A stretch of DNA of 64,000 nt, taken from assembly GCF_000787375.1 (NCBI RefSeq), contig NZ_JRJU01000012.1, forward strand, positions 60,337 to 124,336. The letters run 5' to 3'. Under the pieces are notes generated by a model, which saw nothing but the letters and a program-made list of their open reading frames with translations, was not told the origin of the DNA and did no database searches. The position numbers and the translations under genes were made by a program. Shown here one piece after another: positions 34,042-42,793 of the stretch; the first letter of the stretch is position 1, and each line of letters begins with the position of its first letter. This DNA is from Halalkalibacter okhensis (GTDB taxonomy: Bacteria; Bacillota; Bacilli; Bacillales; Bacillaceae_D).

Positions 34042-35466
34042 ATGGATATCTTAGAGATATTAGGACGAATTAATAATGTATTATGGGGGCCGCCGAGTTT
34101 AATTTTATTATTTGGGACAGGCTTATTTTTAACCATTGCATTAAAAGGATTACAATTTCGCAAGCTCATCTATGCTTTTAAGATTGGGTTTGGAAAAGAA
34201 GATAGTAAAGATGCGGCGGCTGAAGGTGATGTAAGTCATTTTAAGGCGCTTATGACAGCGCTCGCTGCGACTATTGGAAACGGAAATATTGCTGGTGTGG
34301 CAACGGCGATTACACTCGGTGGACCTGGTGCCATCTTTTGGATGTGGATTGTTGGTTTGCTAGGGATGGCGACAAAGTACGGCGAGGCATTGCTTGCTGT
34401 GAAGTACCGCGTAAAAAATGAAAATGGTGAGTACTCAAGTGGGCCAATGTATTATATTGAGCGAGGGCTCGGTCGGAAATTTAAAGGTCTTGCAATTGCC
34501 TTTGCATTATTTGGTGCGTTTGCTGCATTAGGAATAGGAAATAGTGTACAATCCAATACGATTGCGGATGTAACGAGCAACAGTTTTGGCATGGCAAACT
34601 GGGTAACGGGTATTATCTTAGTTGTGCTAGTAAGTTTTATTATTTTTGGTGGAATCCAACGAATTAGTGCTGTGGCTAGCTTCTTTGTTCCGATCATGGC
34701 ATTTCTTTACATCGGTGGAGCTCTTTTAATTTTAATTTTAAATTATGATATGATTCTTCCGGCATTTGAACTTATTTTCTATTATGCATTTAACCCTGTT
34801 GCAGCTGCCGGTGGTTTTCTTGGTGTGGTTGTATCAGAAGCGATTCGTAACGGTGTTGCACGTGGAATCTTCTCAAATGAGGCTGGTTTAGGTACAGCTG
34901 CATTGATTGCTGGTAATGCTCGTGCGGACCACCCTGTTAAACAAGCGCTTGTAGCGATGACAGGTACGTTTATAGTAACCATTGTTGTTTGTACGATGAC
35001 GGGGCTAACCCTGCTCATAACAGGTTTCTGGGATGCATCAGGCGGATTGATCTCCGGAATTACTCATGATGCAACACTTGAAGGTGGGGCATTAACAAGT
35101 GCAGCATTCGGGTCCGTTCTAGGTGTAGTGGGAGAATACATTGTTTCATTCTCTGTTATATTCTTTGGCTTTTCAACGATTGTTGGTTGGTATGTTTACG
35201 GGGAAAAATGTTTCGAGTATTTAGTTGGTTCAAGAGGAATTGCAGGTTATCGTCTTGTTTACATTGCGGCTTGTGGTGTCGGAACCATCGCTAACCTAGC
35301 TACAGTTTGGGCATTTGCTGATATGGCTAATGCATTAATGATGATACCAAACTTAGTCGCTCTTCTTCTCCTTTGGAAAGTCATTGTAGCTGAAACAAAT
35401 GACTATTTTAATAATTTCTATGAAAATGCGAAGATAGCGCGTTCTCCAGAGAGAAAGATTGGTTGA
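34042..35466 (+). CDS. alsT: sodium:alanine symporter (AlsT/AgcS family)
   Basis: This 474-residue protein with about eleven helices belongs to the alanine or glycine:cation symporter family. The family signature region around GNGNIAGVATAITLGGPGAI (one 20-residue piece near residue 85) and the FSNEAGLGTAALI motif near residue 285 that forms part of the substrate site are both clear. It imports L-alanine with Na+. ATG 34042 follows AGGAGGG by five bases; the frame is open further upstream without a ribosome site. Divergent adeR and downstream ald and alr make an alanine-use cluster. A strong terminator follows at 35523. Confidence 0.92.
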   Translation: MDILEILGRINNVLWGPPSLILLFGTGLFLTIALKGLQFRKLIYAFKIGFGKEDSKDAAAEGDVSHFKALMTALAATIGNGNIAGVATAITLGGPGAIFWMWIVGLLGMATKYGEALLAVKYRVKNENGEYSSGPMYYIERGLGRKFKGLAIAFALFGAFAALGIGNSVQSNTIADVTSNSFGMANWVTGIILVVLVSFIIFGGIQRISAVASFFVPIMAFLYIGGALLILILNYDMILPAFELIFYYAFNPVAAAGGFLGVVVSEAIRNGVARGIFSNEAGLGTAALIAGNARADHPVKQALVAMTGTFIVTIVVCTMTGLTLLITGFWDASGGLISGITHDATLEGGALTSAAFGSVLGVVGEYIVSFSVIFFGFSTIVGWYVYGEKCFEYLVGSRGIAGYRLVYIAACGVGTIANLATVWAFADMANALMMIPNLVALLLLWKVIVAETNDYFNNFYENAKIARSPERKIG

Positions 35467-35522
35467 TAGAAAGCTAGTTAAGCAAAAGGATCGCTAACGT
35501 TGAATAGTAGTGATGGATGTCT

Positions 35523-35557
35523 AAAAGCATCTCGACTTAGGTTGAGGTGCTTTTTTG
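35523..35557 (+). terminator. rho-independent terminator
   Basis: The stem AAAGCATCTC / GAGGTGCTTT is followed by a T-run, directly downstream of the alanine symporter gene. Confidence 0.78.
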
Positions 35558-35594
35558 TGTTTGGTAAACGATAGTTAGTATTGGAGAGGTGGTT

Positions 35595-35829
35595 GGCTAG
35601 AGCCTAAACAGAGCGAGAAGGAAGAAAGTAGGGAACCAGAAGGAGGAACTGGAGCCCGAACAGAGAGAGAATGGAGAAAGCGGGGAACCAGAAGGAGGAT
35701 CTGGAGCCTGAACAGAGAGAGAATGGAGAAAGTAGGAAACCAGAAGGAGGAACTGGAGCCTGAACAGAGCGAGAAGGAAGAAAGTAGGAAACCAGAAGGA
35801 GGAACTGGAGCCTGAACAGAGCGAGAAGG
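35595..35829. repeat. 52-bp tandem repeat array 2, left part
   Basis: The marker AACAGAG starts at 35607, 35659, 35711, 35763 and 35815, a strict 52-base period. The unit reads about GGAGCCTGAACAGAGAGAGA, then ATGGAGAAAGCGGGGAACCA, then GAAGGAGGATCT. The fifth copy is cut at 35829 by an IS256-family element. The unit aligns in register with arrays 1 and 3 at GGAGCC-GAA and near GG-A-CCA. Confidence 0.92.
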
Positions 35830-35884
35830 AGTCAAGTCCGAACTATTGTGTAATTTCAGATACAACGTTACTACCTCTTTATTA

Positions 35885-35924
35885 TTTTTTCTTGGGAAGG
35901 GGGTACCCCCTTCCCAAGAAAAAA
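35885..35924. terminator. 40-bp perfect palindrome inside the IS, downstream of transposase
   Basis: Two 20-base arms (TTTTTTCTTGGGAAGGGGGT and its exact complement) meet with no loop bases between them. T-runs lie at both outer ends, so either strand would make a very stable hairpin followed by T residues. It sits 26 bases past the transposase stop and probably stops transcription in both directions. Confidence 0.8.
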
Positions 35925-35949
35925 TTTCGCTTCGCGTTTTTGGGTTGGT

Positions 35950-37107
35950 TTATCTCTTTCTTTTGTTTAGTTCCAGGTTTTCATTTTCCATTAAGAAAGC
36001 ACCAATTAGTCGAAAGGCTGACTGTGTGTTGGGGAAGATTCGAATGACTCGTTCCCTCCTCCTTATTTCTTGGTTTAACCGTTCTAAAGAGTTGGTACTC
36101 GTTATATTTCTTTGATACTCTTCTGGTTCATTAAGGTATTGGATCGAGTCTTGAAACCCCTCGTCTAGGATTTCAATCGCTTTTTTAATTTTGGGATTTC
36201 CCTCGTAACGTGAATTAAATTCATCTTTGTATTTTGTAGCTTCTTTAGGCGATATACTCTGATAAATTCTTCTCATATCCGCTATCACTTGTCCCATATC
36301 TTTTTTAGGTAATTTTTCTATGAAATTTCTTTTAAAGTGAACCGTACAGCGTTGCCAAGAGGTTCCAATAAATTCTCGTTCGATTGCTTTCTTTAAACCA
36401 GCATGAGCATCTGAGATAACCAACCTAGGAGATTGTAAGCCTCTGGATTTAAGATCCTGGAAAAAGCTCTGCCAGGATTCAAAACTTTCAACATGATCTA
36501 TTTTTAAACCAATTACTTCACGCTTCTTTGCTTCATTCATAGCTGTCATAATATAAACAGCTTTGGAAACAACTTTATGATGTTCACGAACCTTGATATA
36601 CATGGCATCAGCATAGAGATATGGGAAATAGTGAACATTGAGTGGACGACTTGCCCACTTGTTAACGATAGGGTCCAACTTTTCAGTCAAAGAAGAAACA
36701 AAAGACTTCGACATACTCTCTCCACATAGTTGTTCAACAATGTTCGTTACTTTTCTTGTAGAAACCCCATTGACGACCATTTCCAGCATAGAGAGAATGA
36801 GTGCTTGATCCACTCGAGCGAACTTCTCAAAAACAGAAGGAGAAAAACCTCCTTCCCTTGTACGAGGAACTCGTAATGAAATCTTCCCGTTACTAATAAC
36901 GAGCTCGCGCTCATAATAGCCATTACGGTAATCACGGCGTTCTGATGAACGTTCATAAGCAGCCGCCTTTAAATAGTCATCACGTTCTTTTTCCATAATT
37001 TCATTCAAGACTAATACGATGGATGATTTCACTACTGCATCAATATTAGAATTCATTACAGATTCTTTTAAAACATCAATATCTAGGTTAAACTGTATTT
37101 GAGTCAT
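35950..37107 (-). CDS. IS256-family (Mutator-like) transposase
   Basis: This full-length 385-residue DDE transposase has its catalytic residues in the expected settings: the first Asp in YLYADAMYIKVREH, the second in LVISDAHAGLKKAI (followed by the conserved TSWQRCTVHFKRN), and the Glu in NSLERLNQEIRRRERVIRIF. No frameshift or stop interrupts it, so the element may still move. The N-terminal region is helical and presumably binds the terminal repeats. It is transcribed towards the 40-bp palindrome. Confidence 0.95.
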   Translation of the reverse strand: MTQIQFNLDIDVLKESVMNSNIDAVVKSSIVLVLNEIMEKERDDYLKAAAYERSSERRDYRNGYYERELVISNGKISLRVPRTREGGFSPSVFEKFARVDQALILSMLEMVVNGVSTRKVTNIVEQLCGESMSKSFVSSLTEKLDPIVNKWASRPLNVHYFPYLYADAMYIKVREHHKVVSKAVYIMTAMNEAKKREVIGLKIDHVESFESWQSFFQDLKSRGLQSPRLVISDAHAGLKKAIEREFIGTSWQRCTVHFKRNFIEKLPKKDMGQVIADMRRIYQSISPKEATKYKDEFNSRYEGNPKIKKAIEILDEGFQDSIQYLNEPEEYQRNITSTNSLERLNQEIRRRERVIRIFPNTQSAFRLIGAFLMENENLELNKRKR

Positions 37108-37206
37108 TCATATTCCTCTTCTCATTGTTTTTGGTGGTAGAAAACATTGTATCCAAGAAGGGACAGAATGACTCTTTTCTTTTTACACAATTATATGGAC
37201 TTTATC

Positions 37207-37405
37207 GCGAGAAGGAAGAAAGTAGGGAACCAGAAGGAGGATCAAGAGCCCGAACAGAGAGAGAATGGAGAAAGCGGGAAACCAGAAGGAGGATCTGGAG
37301 CCTGAACAGAGAGAGAATGGAGAAAGCGGGGAACCAGAAGAAGGAACTGGAGCCCGAACAGAGAGAGAAGGAAGAAAGTAGGGAACCGGAAGGGAGAGCA
37401 GGGAC
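37207..37405. repeat. 52-bp tandem repeat array 2, right part, ending in a hairpin
   Basis: The marker AACAGAG continues at 37253, 37305 and 37357, still at 52-base spacing. After the last unit the sequence forms an outer stem GGGAAC / GTTCCC and an inner stem GGAGAG / CTCTCC (about 37381-37428). The outer stem uses the same phase of the unit as the hairpin ending array 1. Together with the left part, at least eight units existed before the insertion. Confidence 0.9.
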
Positions 37406-37476
37406 CTCTCCGCCTTTATCGTTCCCCAATCTAGACTCACAGTAATGCAACTCAAGACGAGCTGTTACAAGATTGA

Positions 37477-38388
37477 TCATTTAGGTTTAACATAATGAGA
37501 TGAGGAGCTGTGACCTTTATGTTCATAGTTTATAGATAGAATCTTTCGGATCGTTTTTTTGGAAATCATTTTATTGGACCATTCGTAGATGATGTTAGTT
37601 GTGATTTTCTTTTTAGGAAACAGTAGAATGAATTCTTCTATCGTGCGTTTGAGGGCAGCATGGGAGTTTTCACTGTTGCTGCAATGGTTACATTGTATTG
37701 TTTTCTTATTTGAAAAAGCAGTGTAGAAGGATTGGCAAGTAGGGCAATAAATGCCTTTTTTTAGAGAAGGAAAGTCGTATTTTGGTAAGCGAGTGTAGGG
37801 AGATTCAGGTAAATGGAGAGTTAGTATTTGTTTGGCTAGTTTTTCGTTTATTTCTTTTAAGGGAGAAGAATTTCTTTGTAATTGATTAAAGAAACGTTTT
37901 AATTGTGTAGAAAAGATAATAGGGAGATTAAGAGGTGTTTGGTAGAGCTGAAATTCAGGACTGATGAAAACGACATATGCTTCAATGGGAGAAGAGATAT
38001 GGAGTTCTTCGAGTAGCCTTCGAAATAGGGATTCAGTTCGTTGTAATTGGAACAAGGGGTTTTTGATTTCAGTATTCGATAGGGAGTACCAACGATCACC
38101 TTTCATATAAAAGTCACCTTCGTAATTCTTTATCTCAAAAAGGTAGAGGGTGTTGGAGGTGATGACAAGAGAATCGATTTGAAAGATGGTGTTGTTATGT
38201 TCTAATAACAAATCATTTAAGACAATCATGTCTTTTGTATGAAGGTTGAGCCATTTATCAAATTGTTGCTCACCTTTATAGCCTTTTTCTAAACTCATGA
38301 AATAATGCTCTTCTTTTGAATGAAACTTCATACGGGTATGTAAGGAGCGTAAAATCTTTAGTTCAGATGATACATGGCGATGTTTCAT
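37477..38388 (-). CDS. NERD-domain protein with C-terminal zinc ribbon (copy 2)
   Basis: This 303-residue paralogue of the protein at 29134 has the same order: NERD core with D72 in FQIDSLVI, E85-x-K87 in YLFEIKNYEG and PLFQLQRTESL; zinc ribbon CPTC ... CNHC; and the C-terminal ITTNIIYEWSN ... SKKTIRKILS unit. The two differ at roughly half of positions, so they are not a recent duplication. The start at 38388 lies eight bases after GGGAGG; an ATG two codons earlier is too close. As with copy 1, its 3' end faces a 52-bp array with the units in the same relative orientation. Substrate and role unknown. Confidence 0.8.
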   Translation of the reverse strand: MKHRHVSSELKILRSLHTRMKFHSKEEHYFMSLEKGYKGEQQFDKWLNLHTKDMIVLNDLLLEHNNTIFQIDSLVITSNTLYLFEIKNYEGDFYMKGDRWYSLSNTEIKNPLFQLQRTESLFRRLLEELHISSPIEAYVVFISPEFQLYQTPLNLPIIFSTQLKRFFNQLQRNSSPLKEINEKLAKQILTLHLPESPYTRLPKYDFPSLKKGIYCPTCQSFYTAFSNKKTIQCNHCSNSENSHAALKRTIEEFILLFPKKKITTNIIYEWSNKMISKKTIRKILSINYEHKGHSSSSHYVKPK

Positions 38389-38418
38389 GGTCATAACCTC
38401 CCATATAACAAAAACAAA

Positions 38419-38458
38419 ACAGACTAACCCTCTGCCAACAAGTCAGAGGTTAGCCTGT
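38419..38458 (-). terminator. terminator after FAD oxidoreductase gene
   Basis: The stem ACAGACTAACCCTCTG paired with CAGAGGTTAGCCTGT is followed on the minus strand by TTTTGTTTTTG, separating the oxidoreductase gene from the NERD gene. Confidence 0.75.
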
Positions 38459-38465
38459 AGTTGAA

Positions 38466-39893
38466 TTATGCATTTATTTTTTTACCGGACCATTCACCAA
38501 CAAATTCAATTTCATCGTAATTAAAGAAATTGTTTAGGATTTCTTCACGGTCATCAAGGAAAAGTTGATCTGCTACAGCTGAGACAAGCTTTGGTATGCC
38601 AAATCGCATTCCTGAAAGGGCAGAAGCAGCTATGCCGCAACTGATTAATGCAGAGTAATTGAATGCAAATAGGCCATGAAGGTATTTCGAGCCTGATTGA
38701 TCCCGGCTTAAAAATGAAAAACCAGTATTTAAATACGGGTGTGCATCGAGAATAGGGTTAGCTACATCTTCGGGTGCTTTGTAGCGGTCCCCCCAACGAG
38801 CGATATGCTGTTCGACAAGTTTTAATTCGGGTCGCAGAGCTGGATCAGTAAGTAAGCCGGTACTAATGATTAGAAAATCAAATGTCTGCGTACCTTGGGG
38901 AGTTGTGACTTGAACGGATTGATCCGTCGTTTTGACATCGAGCCAAGGTGCTCCGAGATGCAGCTTAAAACCAGGCCAAGAGGTTGCGCGATCAAATGTA
39001 TCATTGGTTGGTGGTTGGTTATGTTTAAAGAAGTGAGAAATGGCTGCATATTTATCCTCATCGGGTAAAGCGTGAAAACGCTCGATCATTCCCGATCCTT
39101 CCATTTGGCGGATGGGGTTGATACGCGGCATCTCCTTACGGCGGACAAAGACATGAGCTTCGGCTACACCTTCTGCTAAAGCAAAGTTGGCATTATCAAA
39201 AGCGGAAGCGCCTCCTCCTAATATAGCCACCTTTTTTCCTTGAAGATGTTCGAAATCGATCGGTTCAGATGTGTGAGTATAAAGATGACGTGGTACATTT
39301 TCTGTGATCAGTGGTGGCACATGCCACTCACCACCACCTTGGATGCCAGTTGCCAAAATGACTTTTCTTGCCAAAAGGGTGCTTGAAGGGGCTCCAGCTC
39401 CTTCAATATGCAAGCGGTGAATTCCCTTTACTTCAGGTTCTATTACGTTTAACTTCACTTCATTAACGACAGGTAGATTAAGAACACGTCGATACCAACG
39501 AAGATAGTTCATCCAATCGCCTCTTGGGATTTTGTCGACCTTCTCCCAACTTTCCGCTCCAAATTGTGCTTCCCACCATGAGCGAAAGGTGAGAGAGGGG
39601 ATACCTAAATCAACCGACGTTAAATGTTTAGGCGTCCTCAAAGTGACCATTCTCGCATAGGTTTCCCAAGGGCCTTCGAACCCTTGTGTGTTCTCGTCTA
39701 TTACAAGAATGTTAGATATTCTCTCGCGTAAAAGTCCAAAAGCTGCGCCTAACCCACTTTGTCCGCCGCCGACAATAATGACATCATAAACATGTCCTTG
39801 TGGATGGCTAATTGGACGAACCCAATCGTCTCCGCCAAAGGCTAAGTATGAAAGGTCGGTTTTCACTCGTTCATTTAAAGTCTCTAAGCTCAT
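38466..39893 (-). CDS. FAD/NAD(P)-dependent oxidoreductase (flavin monooxygenase-like)
   Basis: This is a 475-residue two-dinucleotide-domain flavoprotein. FAD binds at VIIVGGGQSGLGAAFGLL near residue 40, NAD(P) at VAILGGGASAFDNANFAL near residue 225, and FLIISTGLLTDPAL closes the fold. It resembles the broad SidA/PvdA/FMO-like group (putative monooxygenases of amines or carboxylates) but lacks a context that would name a substrate. The first 35 residues precede the Rossmann fold and contain a WVRPISHP segment. It is flanked by terminators or long gaps on both sides, so it stands alone. A siderophore hydroxylase role is possible but not supported by any Fur box. Confidence 0.75.
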   Translation of the reverse strand: MSLETLNERVKTDLSYLAFGGDDWVRPISHPQGHVYDVIIVGGGQSGLGAAFGLLRERISNILVIDENTQGFEGPWETYARMVTLRTPKHLTSVDLGIPSLTFRSWWEAQFGAESWEKVDKIPRGDWMNYLRWYRRVLNLPVVNEVKLNVIEPEVKGIHRLHIEGAGAPSSTLLARKVILATGIQGGGEWHVPPLITENVPRHLYTHTSEPIDFEHLQGKKVAILGGGASAFDNANFALAEGVAEAHVFVRRKEMPRINPIRQMEGSGMIERFHALPDEDKYAAISHFFKHNQPPTNDTFDRATSWPGFKLHLGAPWLDVKTTDQSVQVTTPQGTQTFDFLIISTGLLTDPALRPELKLVEQHIARWGDRYKAPEDVANPILDAHPYLNTGFSFLSRDQSGSKYLHGLFAFNYSALISCGIAASALSGMRFGIPKLVSAVADQLFLDDREEILNNFFNYDEIEFVGEWSGKKINA

Positions 39894-40238
39894 GTTTTCT
39901 TCATCCCTTTCAACGTCTATCGTAAATGATGGTCGATTTCATATATAGTAGGGATCATCGTATCATCTTCGTTTGTTTTATAGGAGGTTCATAATATCCA
40001 AAATGTGAGTCTGTAATTAGTTGGTTTAACTAAAAAGTCATGAAGAAAAGATGTATTGATGGACCTTATCTCAGTAAGAATCCTTTATTTTGCATGTCTA
40101 ATGCGGTTGGTAATTGTAGCTATTGCAATTGTTAGATAATCAAACAACTTTTTTGACGGCTGACGGCTTACTAGCTTCCAAAATAATTACAAATGTAAAA
40201 AGGACGGAAAAGGTATATTCACCTATTCCGTCCCTGTT
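39894..40238. other. intergenic region with a terminator
   Basis: No gene is visible. A terminator for the sulfite-oxidase-like gene (minus strand) lies at about 40199-40234 with stem GGACGGAA / TTCCGTCC extended by AGGT/ACCT. The rest is AT-rich and presumably holds the promoter of the oxidoreductase gene; I see no operator. Confidence 0.5.
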
Positions 40239-41306
40239 CTATTCAATCTTTACATGAACTTGATCAATTGCATGATATCCATAGCCTTTTCTATTCCAAA
40301 ACGGTTCTAATGGCTGCGTTCGCCCAAATGAGTCGGTTGCTTTAGACATAAGTGTATATTCACCAGGTTCATACACAGACCATTCAAATGTCCAACTAGA
40401 CCAACCGTAGGAGCCATTCGGTGGCTCATGAAAAGCATCAAACCACGTTTCTCCTTGGTCTGTACTTACTTCAACCTTTGAAATTTTGCCAGTACCTGTC
40501 CAAGCAATTCCTTTAATGACGTGCGTTCCTGTGTTCATGATGTCCCTATCGACGGGTTGTTGGATTGTAGAATTGACATTCACCGTTGTAACGGGAAAGG
40601 CACCTGAATCGTTTTCTTTATTGGGATAGTACACATAATCTACAGATTGATAAGGACCTTTAAATTCTGAGCTAATTAAGCTGATTTGTTTAATCCACTT
40701 AACCGATGCCATGCCATACCAATTGGGAACGATTAGTCTTAATGGATACCCGTGTTTAAAAGGGATGGGTTGGCTATTATACTCATAAGCAATGATGGTA
40801 TCTGGGTCTAGTGCCTTTTCTAGTGGTAAACTTCTAGAATAAGAATATTCATTATTTAAATCAGTTCGTTTGCCTTTATCATAGCCTTCAAAAAGAATCT
40901 CTTTTGCGTTTGCGTTCATACCTGTGGCTTCTAGCAAAGTTGTAAGAGGAACCCCGGTCCAGAAACCTTGGCTTATGGCTCCTTTTCCCCATTGATCGCC
41001 AAAGGTTTTGGGCTCGAATAGGCTACGTTTATTTCCCGCACATTCCAAGGCGACTTTGATTGTTTTTGAAGGGAGCTTAACAATCTCCTGAAGTGAGAAT
41101 ACTTTTGGTGTAGAGACTAAACCGTTTATAGGTAGCCAGTAGTTTGAGTACGTAAGTGTTGGGTAGGAGAAATGATTTCTTTTAAAAAACAATTCTGAGG
41201 ACATGGCGTTTGTGCTTAAAAATGAAATCGGTGTTTCTTGATTTTCTGGTTGTATTCCATGGGTTGTGAGTGTTGGTTGATGTAAACGATCTTGAGGATT
41301 TGACAT
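40239..41306 (-). CDS. sulfite oxidase-like molybdopterin oxidoreductase
   Basis: This 355-residue protein has the sulfite oxidase fold. The N-terminal Mo-cofactor domain (about residues 30-220) contains the ligating Cys in VALECAGNKRS and the cofactor contacts in HGYPLRLIVPNWYGMASVKW (one 20-residue piece). The C-terminal Moco dimerisation domain follows (about 225-350; TVNVNSTIQQP ... SKVEVSTDQGETW). No haem domain and no signal peptide are seen, so it is probably cytoplasmic or exported by an unrecognised route. Substrate could be sulfite or another small oxyanion. Molybdate for the cofactor could come from the modABC importer 5 kb away; no cofactor synthesis genes are in the window. Confidence 0.85.
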   Translation of the reverse strand: MSNPQDRLHQPTLTTHGIQPENQETPISFLSTNAMSSELFFKRNHFSYPTLTYSNYWLPINGLVSTPKVFSLQEIVKLPSKTIKVALECAGNKRSLFEPKTFGDQWGKGAISQGFWTGVPLTTLLEATGMNANAKEILFEGYDKGKRTDLNNEYSYSRSLPLEKALDPDTIIAYEYNSQPIPFKHGYPLRLIVPNWYGMASVKWIKQISLISSEFKGPYQSVDYVYYPNKENDSGAFPVTTVNVNSTIQQPVDRDIMNTGTHVIKGIAWTGTGKISKVEVSTDQGETWFDAFHEPPNGSYGWSSWTFEWSVYEPGEYTLMSKATDSFGRTQPLEPFWNRKGYGYHAIDQVHVKIE

Positions 41307-41552
41307 AATTACCTCCTATCTAAAAAGGTTCGTACCTATATGTATGCATCAAGTTAAAGAAATATTGTGAATATGATTACTTTAGTTATTTCTTCCTCCT
41401 TCATACTTCGGTTCATTTCATGATAAAATAACGATTAGCGCTGTTATCCAATTGCTGATGGGAAACAAAGGAAAGGCAGAAACGTTTGCTTGTCATGTTT
41501 TCTTTCAGTAGAATAAGGATAAATGTTATACGTAGTGAAAAGAGGGTAACAA

Positions 41553-42614
41553 ATGAATAAACAGTCCATCTATGGATTAACGTTTGAACAACTGTCTGCA
41601 TGGTTATTAGAACATGGCCACAAAAAAGGTCGTGCCTTAAAAGTGTGGGAGTGGCTATATAGAAAACGCGTGACTAGCTTTGCAGAAATGCTTGATGTAA
41701 ATGAGGATTTGATTCAATTATTAACGGATCATTTTCATATTCAATCATTAACCGAGCATACGAAACAAGAATCAGCTGATGGAACGATTAAGTTTCTCTT
41801 TACGTTAAGTGATGGGAACTTAATTGAAACGGTATTGATGCGTCATAAATACGGACTATCCGTTTGTGTTACGACACAGGTTGGCTGTAACATTGGCTGT
41901 AGTTTTTGTGCGAGTGGTTTATTGAAGAAGGATCGTGACTTATCTAGTGGAGAAATTGTTGAGCAGATCATGAATGTTCAACTTCACTTAGATCAGGTTG
42001 GAGGCGGAGAGCGTGTCAGTCATATTGTTGTGATGGGGATTGGTGAACCATTTGACAATTTTGAAAACATGGTCGACTTTTTAGAGATTGTCAAAGATCA
42101 AAAAGGTCTTGAAATTGGCCCAAGGCATATTACCGTATCAACGAGTGGTCTTGCACAGAAAATTTATGAATTTGCTGATTTGAAGCTGCAGGTTAACTTA
42201 GCGATTTCCCTACATGCTCCAAATGATGAATTGCGTACACGAATTATGAAAATAAACCGCGCAATACCACTTGATAAACTAATGCCGGCGATTGATTATT
42301 ACATTGAAAAGTCAAATCGTCGCATTACGCTTGAGTACATTTTACTAAAAGACGTAAACGACCAAAAGGAACATGCGCTTGAGTTAGCTGAATTAATTGG
42401 TGATCGCCGCGCATATGTGAATTTGATTCCGTATAATCCGGTTGATGAGCATAGCCAGTATCAAAGAAGTGAAGAAAGTACGGTATTAGCTTTTTATGAT
42501 ACATTAAAGAAAAATGGAATTACATGTGGAATCCGTATTGAACACGGGACAGATATTGATGCTGCTTGTGGACAATTACGAAGCAAACAGATGAATGAAC
42601 CTCAAACAAAATAA
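41553..42614 (+). CDS. rlmN: RlmN-like 23S rRNA (adenine2503-C2) methyltransferase
   Basis: This 353-residue radical SAM methyltransferase of the RlmN/Cfr family has cluster-binding CNIGCSFC near residue 115, the MGIGEPFDN motif, and the second catalytic Cys near the end in IDAACGQL. Both Cys residues needed for the methyl-transfer mechanism are present. It methylates C2 of A2503 in 23S rRNA. The match to B. subtilis RlmN is clear but not close, and the usual Bacillus neighbours (prkC-prpC region) are missing, so it may be a second copy. Cfr-like C8 methylation is less likely because the overall sequence is RlmN-type. A terminator follows at 42621. Confidence 0.85.
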   Translation: MNKQSIYGLTFEQLSAWLLEHGHKKGRALKVWEWLYRKRVTSFAEMLDVNEDLIQLLTDHFHIQSLTEHTKQESADGTIKFLFTLSDGNLIETVLMRHKYGLSVCVTTQVGCNIGCSFCASGLLKKDRDLSSGEIVEQIMNVQLHLDQVGGGERVSHIVVMGIGEPFDNFENMVDFLEIVKDQKGLEIGPRHITVSTSGLAQKIYEFADLKLQVNLAISLHAPNDELRTRIMKINRAIPLDKLMPAIDYYIEKSNRRITLEYILLKDVNDQKEHALELAELIGDRRAYVNLIPYNPVDEHSQYQRSEESTVLAFYDTLKKNGITCGIRIEHGTDIDAACGQLRSKQMNEPQTK

Positions 42615-42620
42615 TAAAGA

Positions 42621-42659
42621 AAGCACAATGGGTATATAGTCTACCTATTGTGCTTTTTT
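42621..42659 (+). terminator. rho-independent terminator
   Basis: The stem AAGCACAAT-GGGTA / TACC-ATTGTGCTT is followed by six T residues just after the rlmN-like gene. Confidence 0.8.
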
Positions 42660-42793
42660 ATGTTGAGCGATTAAGGTCTACTCATGTCCTTTTTCTTAAG
42701 CAATTATTTACGAGGAATTTACAAGGGCTTAATAATGGATTGATATACTCGTCATATCGTGTCAAAAGTTGTAGTTATTTAGGGGTGGTATCG

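Larger units (their letters stand above)
35830..37206. mobile_element. IS256-family insertion sequence (1377 bp), apparently intact
   Basis: The element is bounded by imperfect terminal inverted repeats. The right end read inwards is GATAAAGTCCATATAATTGT, as in IS256. The left end is AGTCAAGTCCGAACTATTGT. Both continue GTAA. It carries one intact transposase gene on the minus strand. A 9-bp direct repeat GCGAGAAGG flanks it (35821-35829 and 37207-37215), consistent with a target-site duplication of this family. Removing the element and one copy of the duplication leaves a perfect 52-base repeat unit, which fixes both boundaries independently. Confidence 0.92.

Noticed and set aside
37125..37480. 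Open frames on both strands across array 2 (right part), and 35575-35865 across the left part
   Set aside because: Low-complexity translation of tandem repeats; one crosses the IS boundary, which is biologically implausible.
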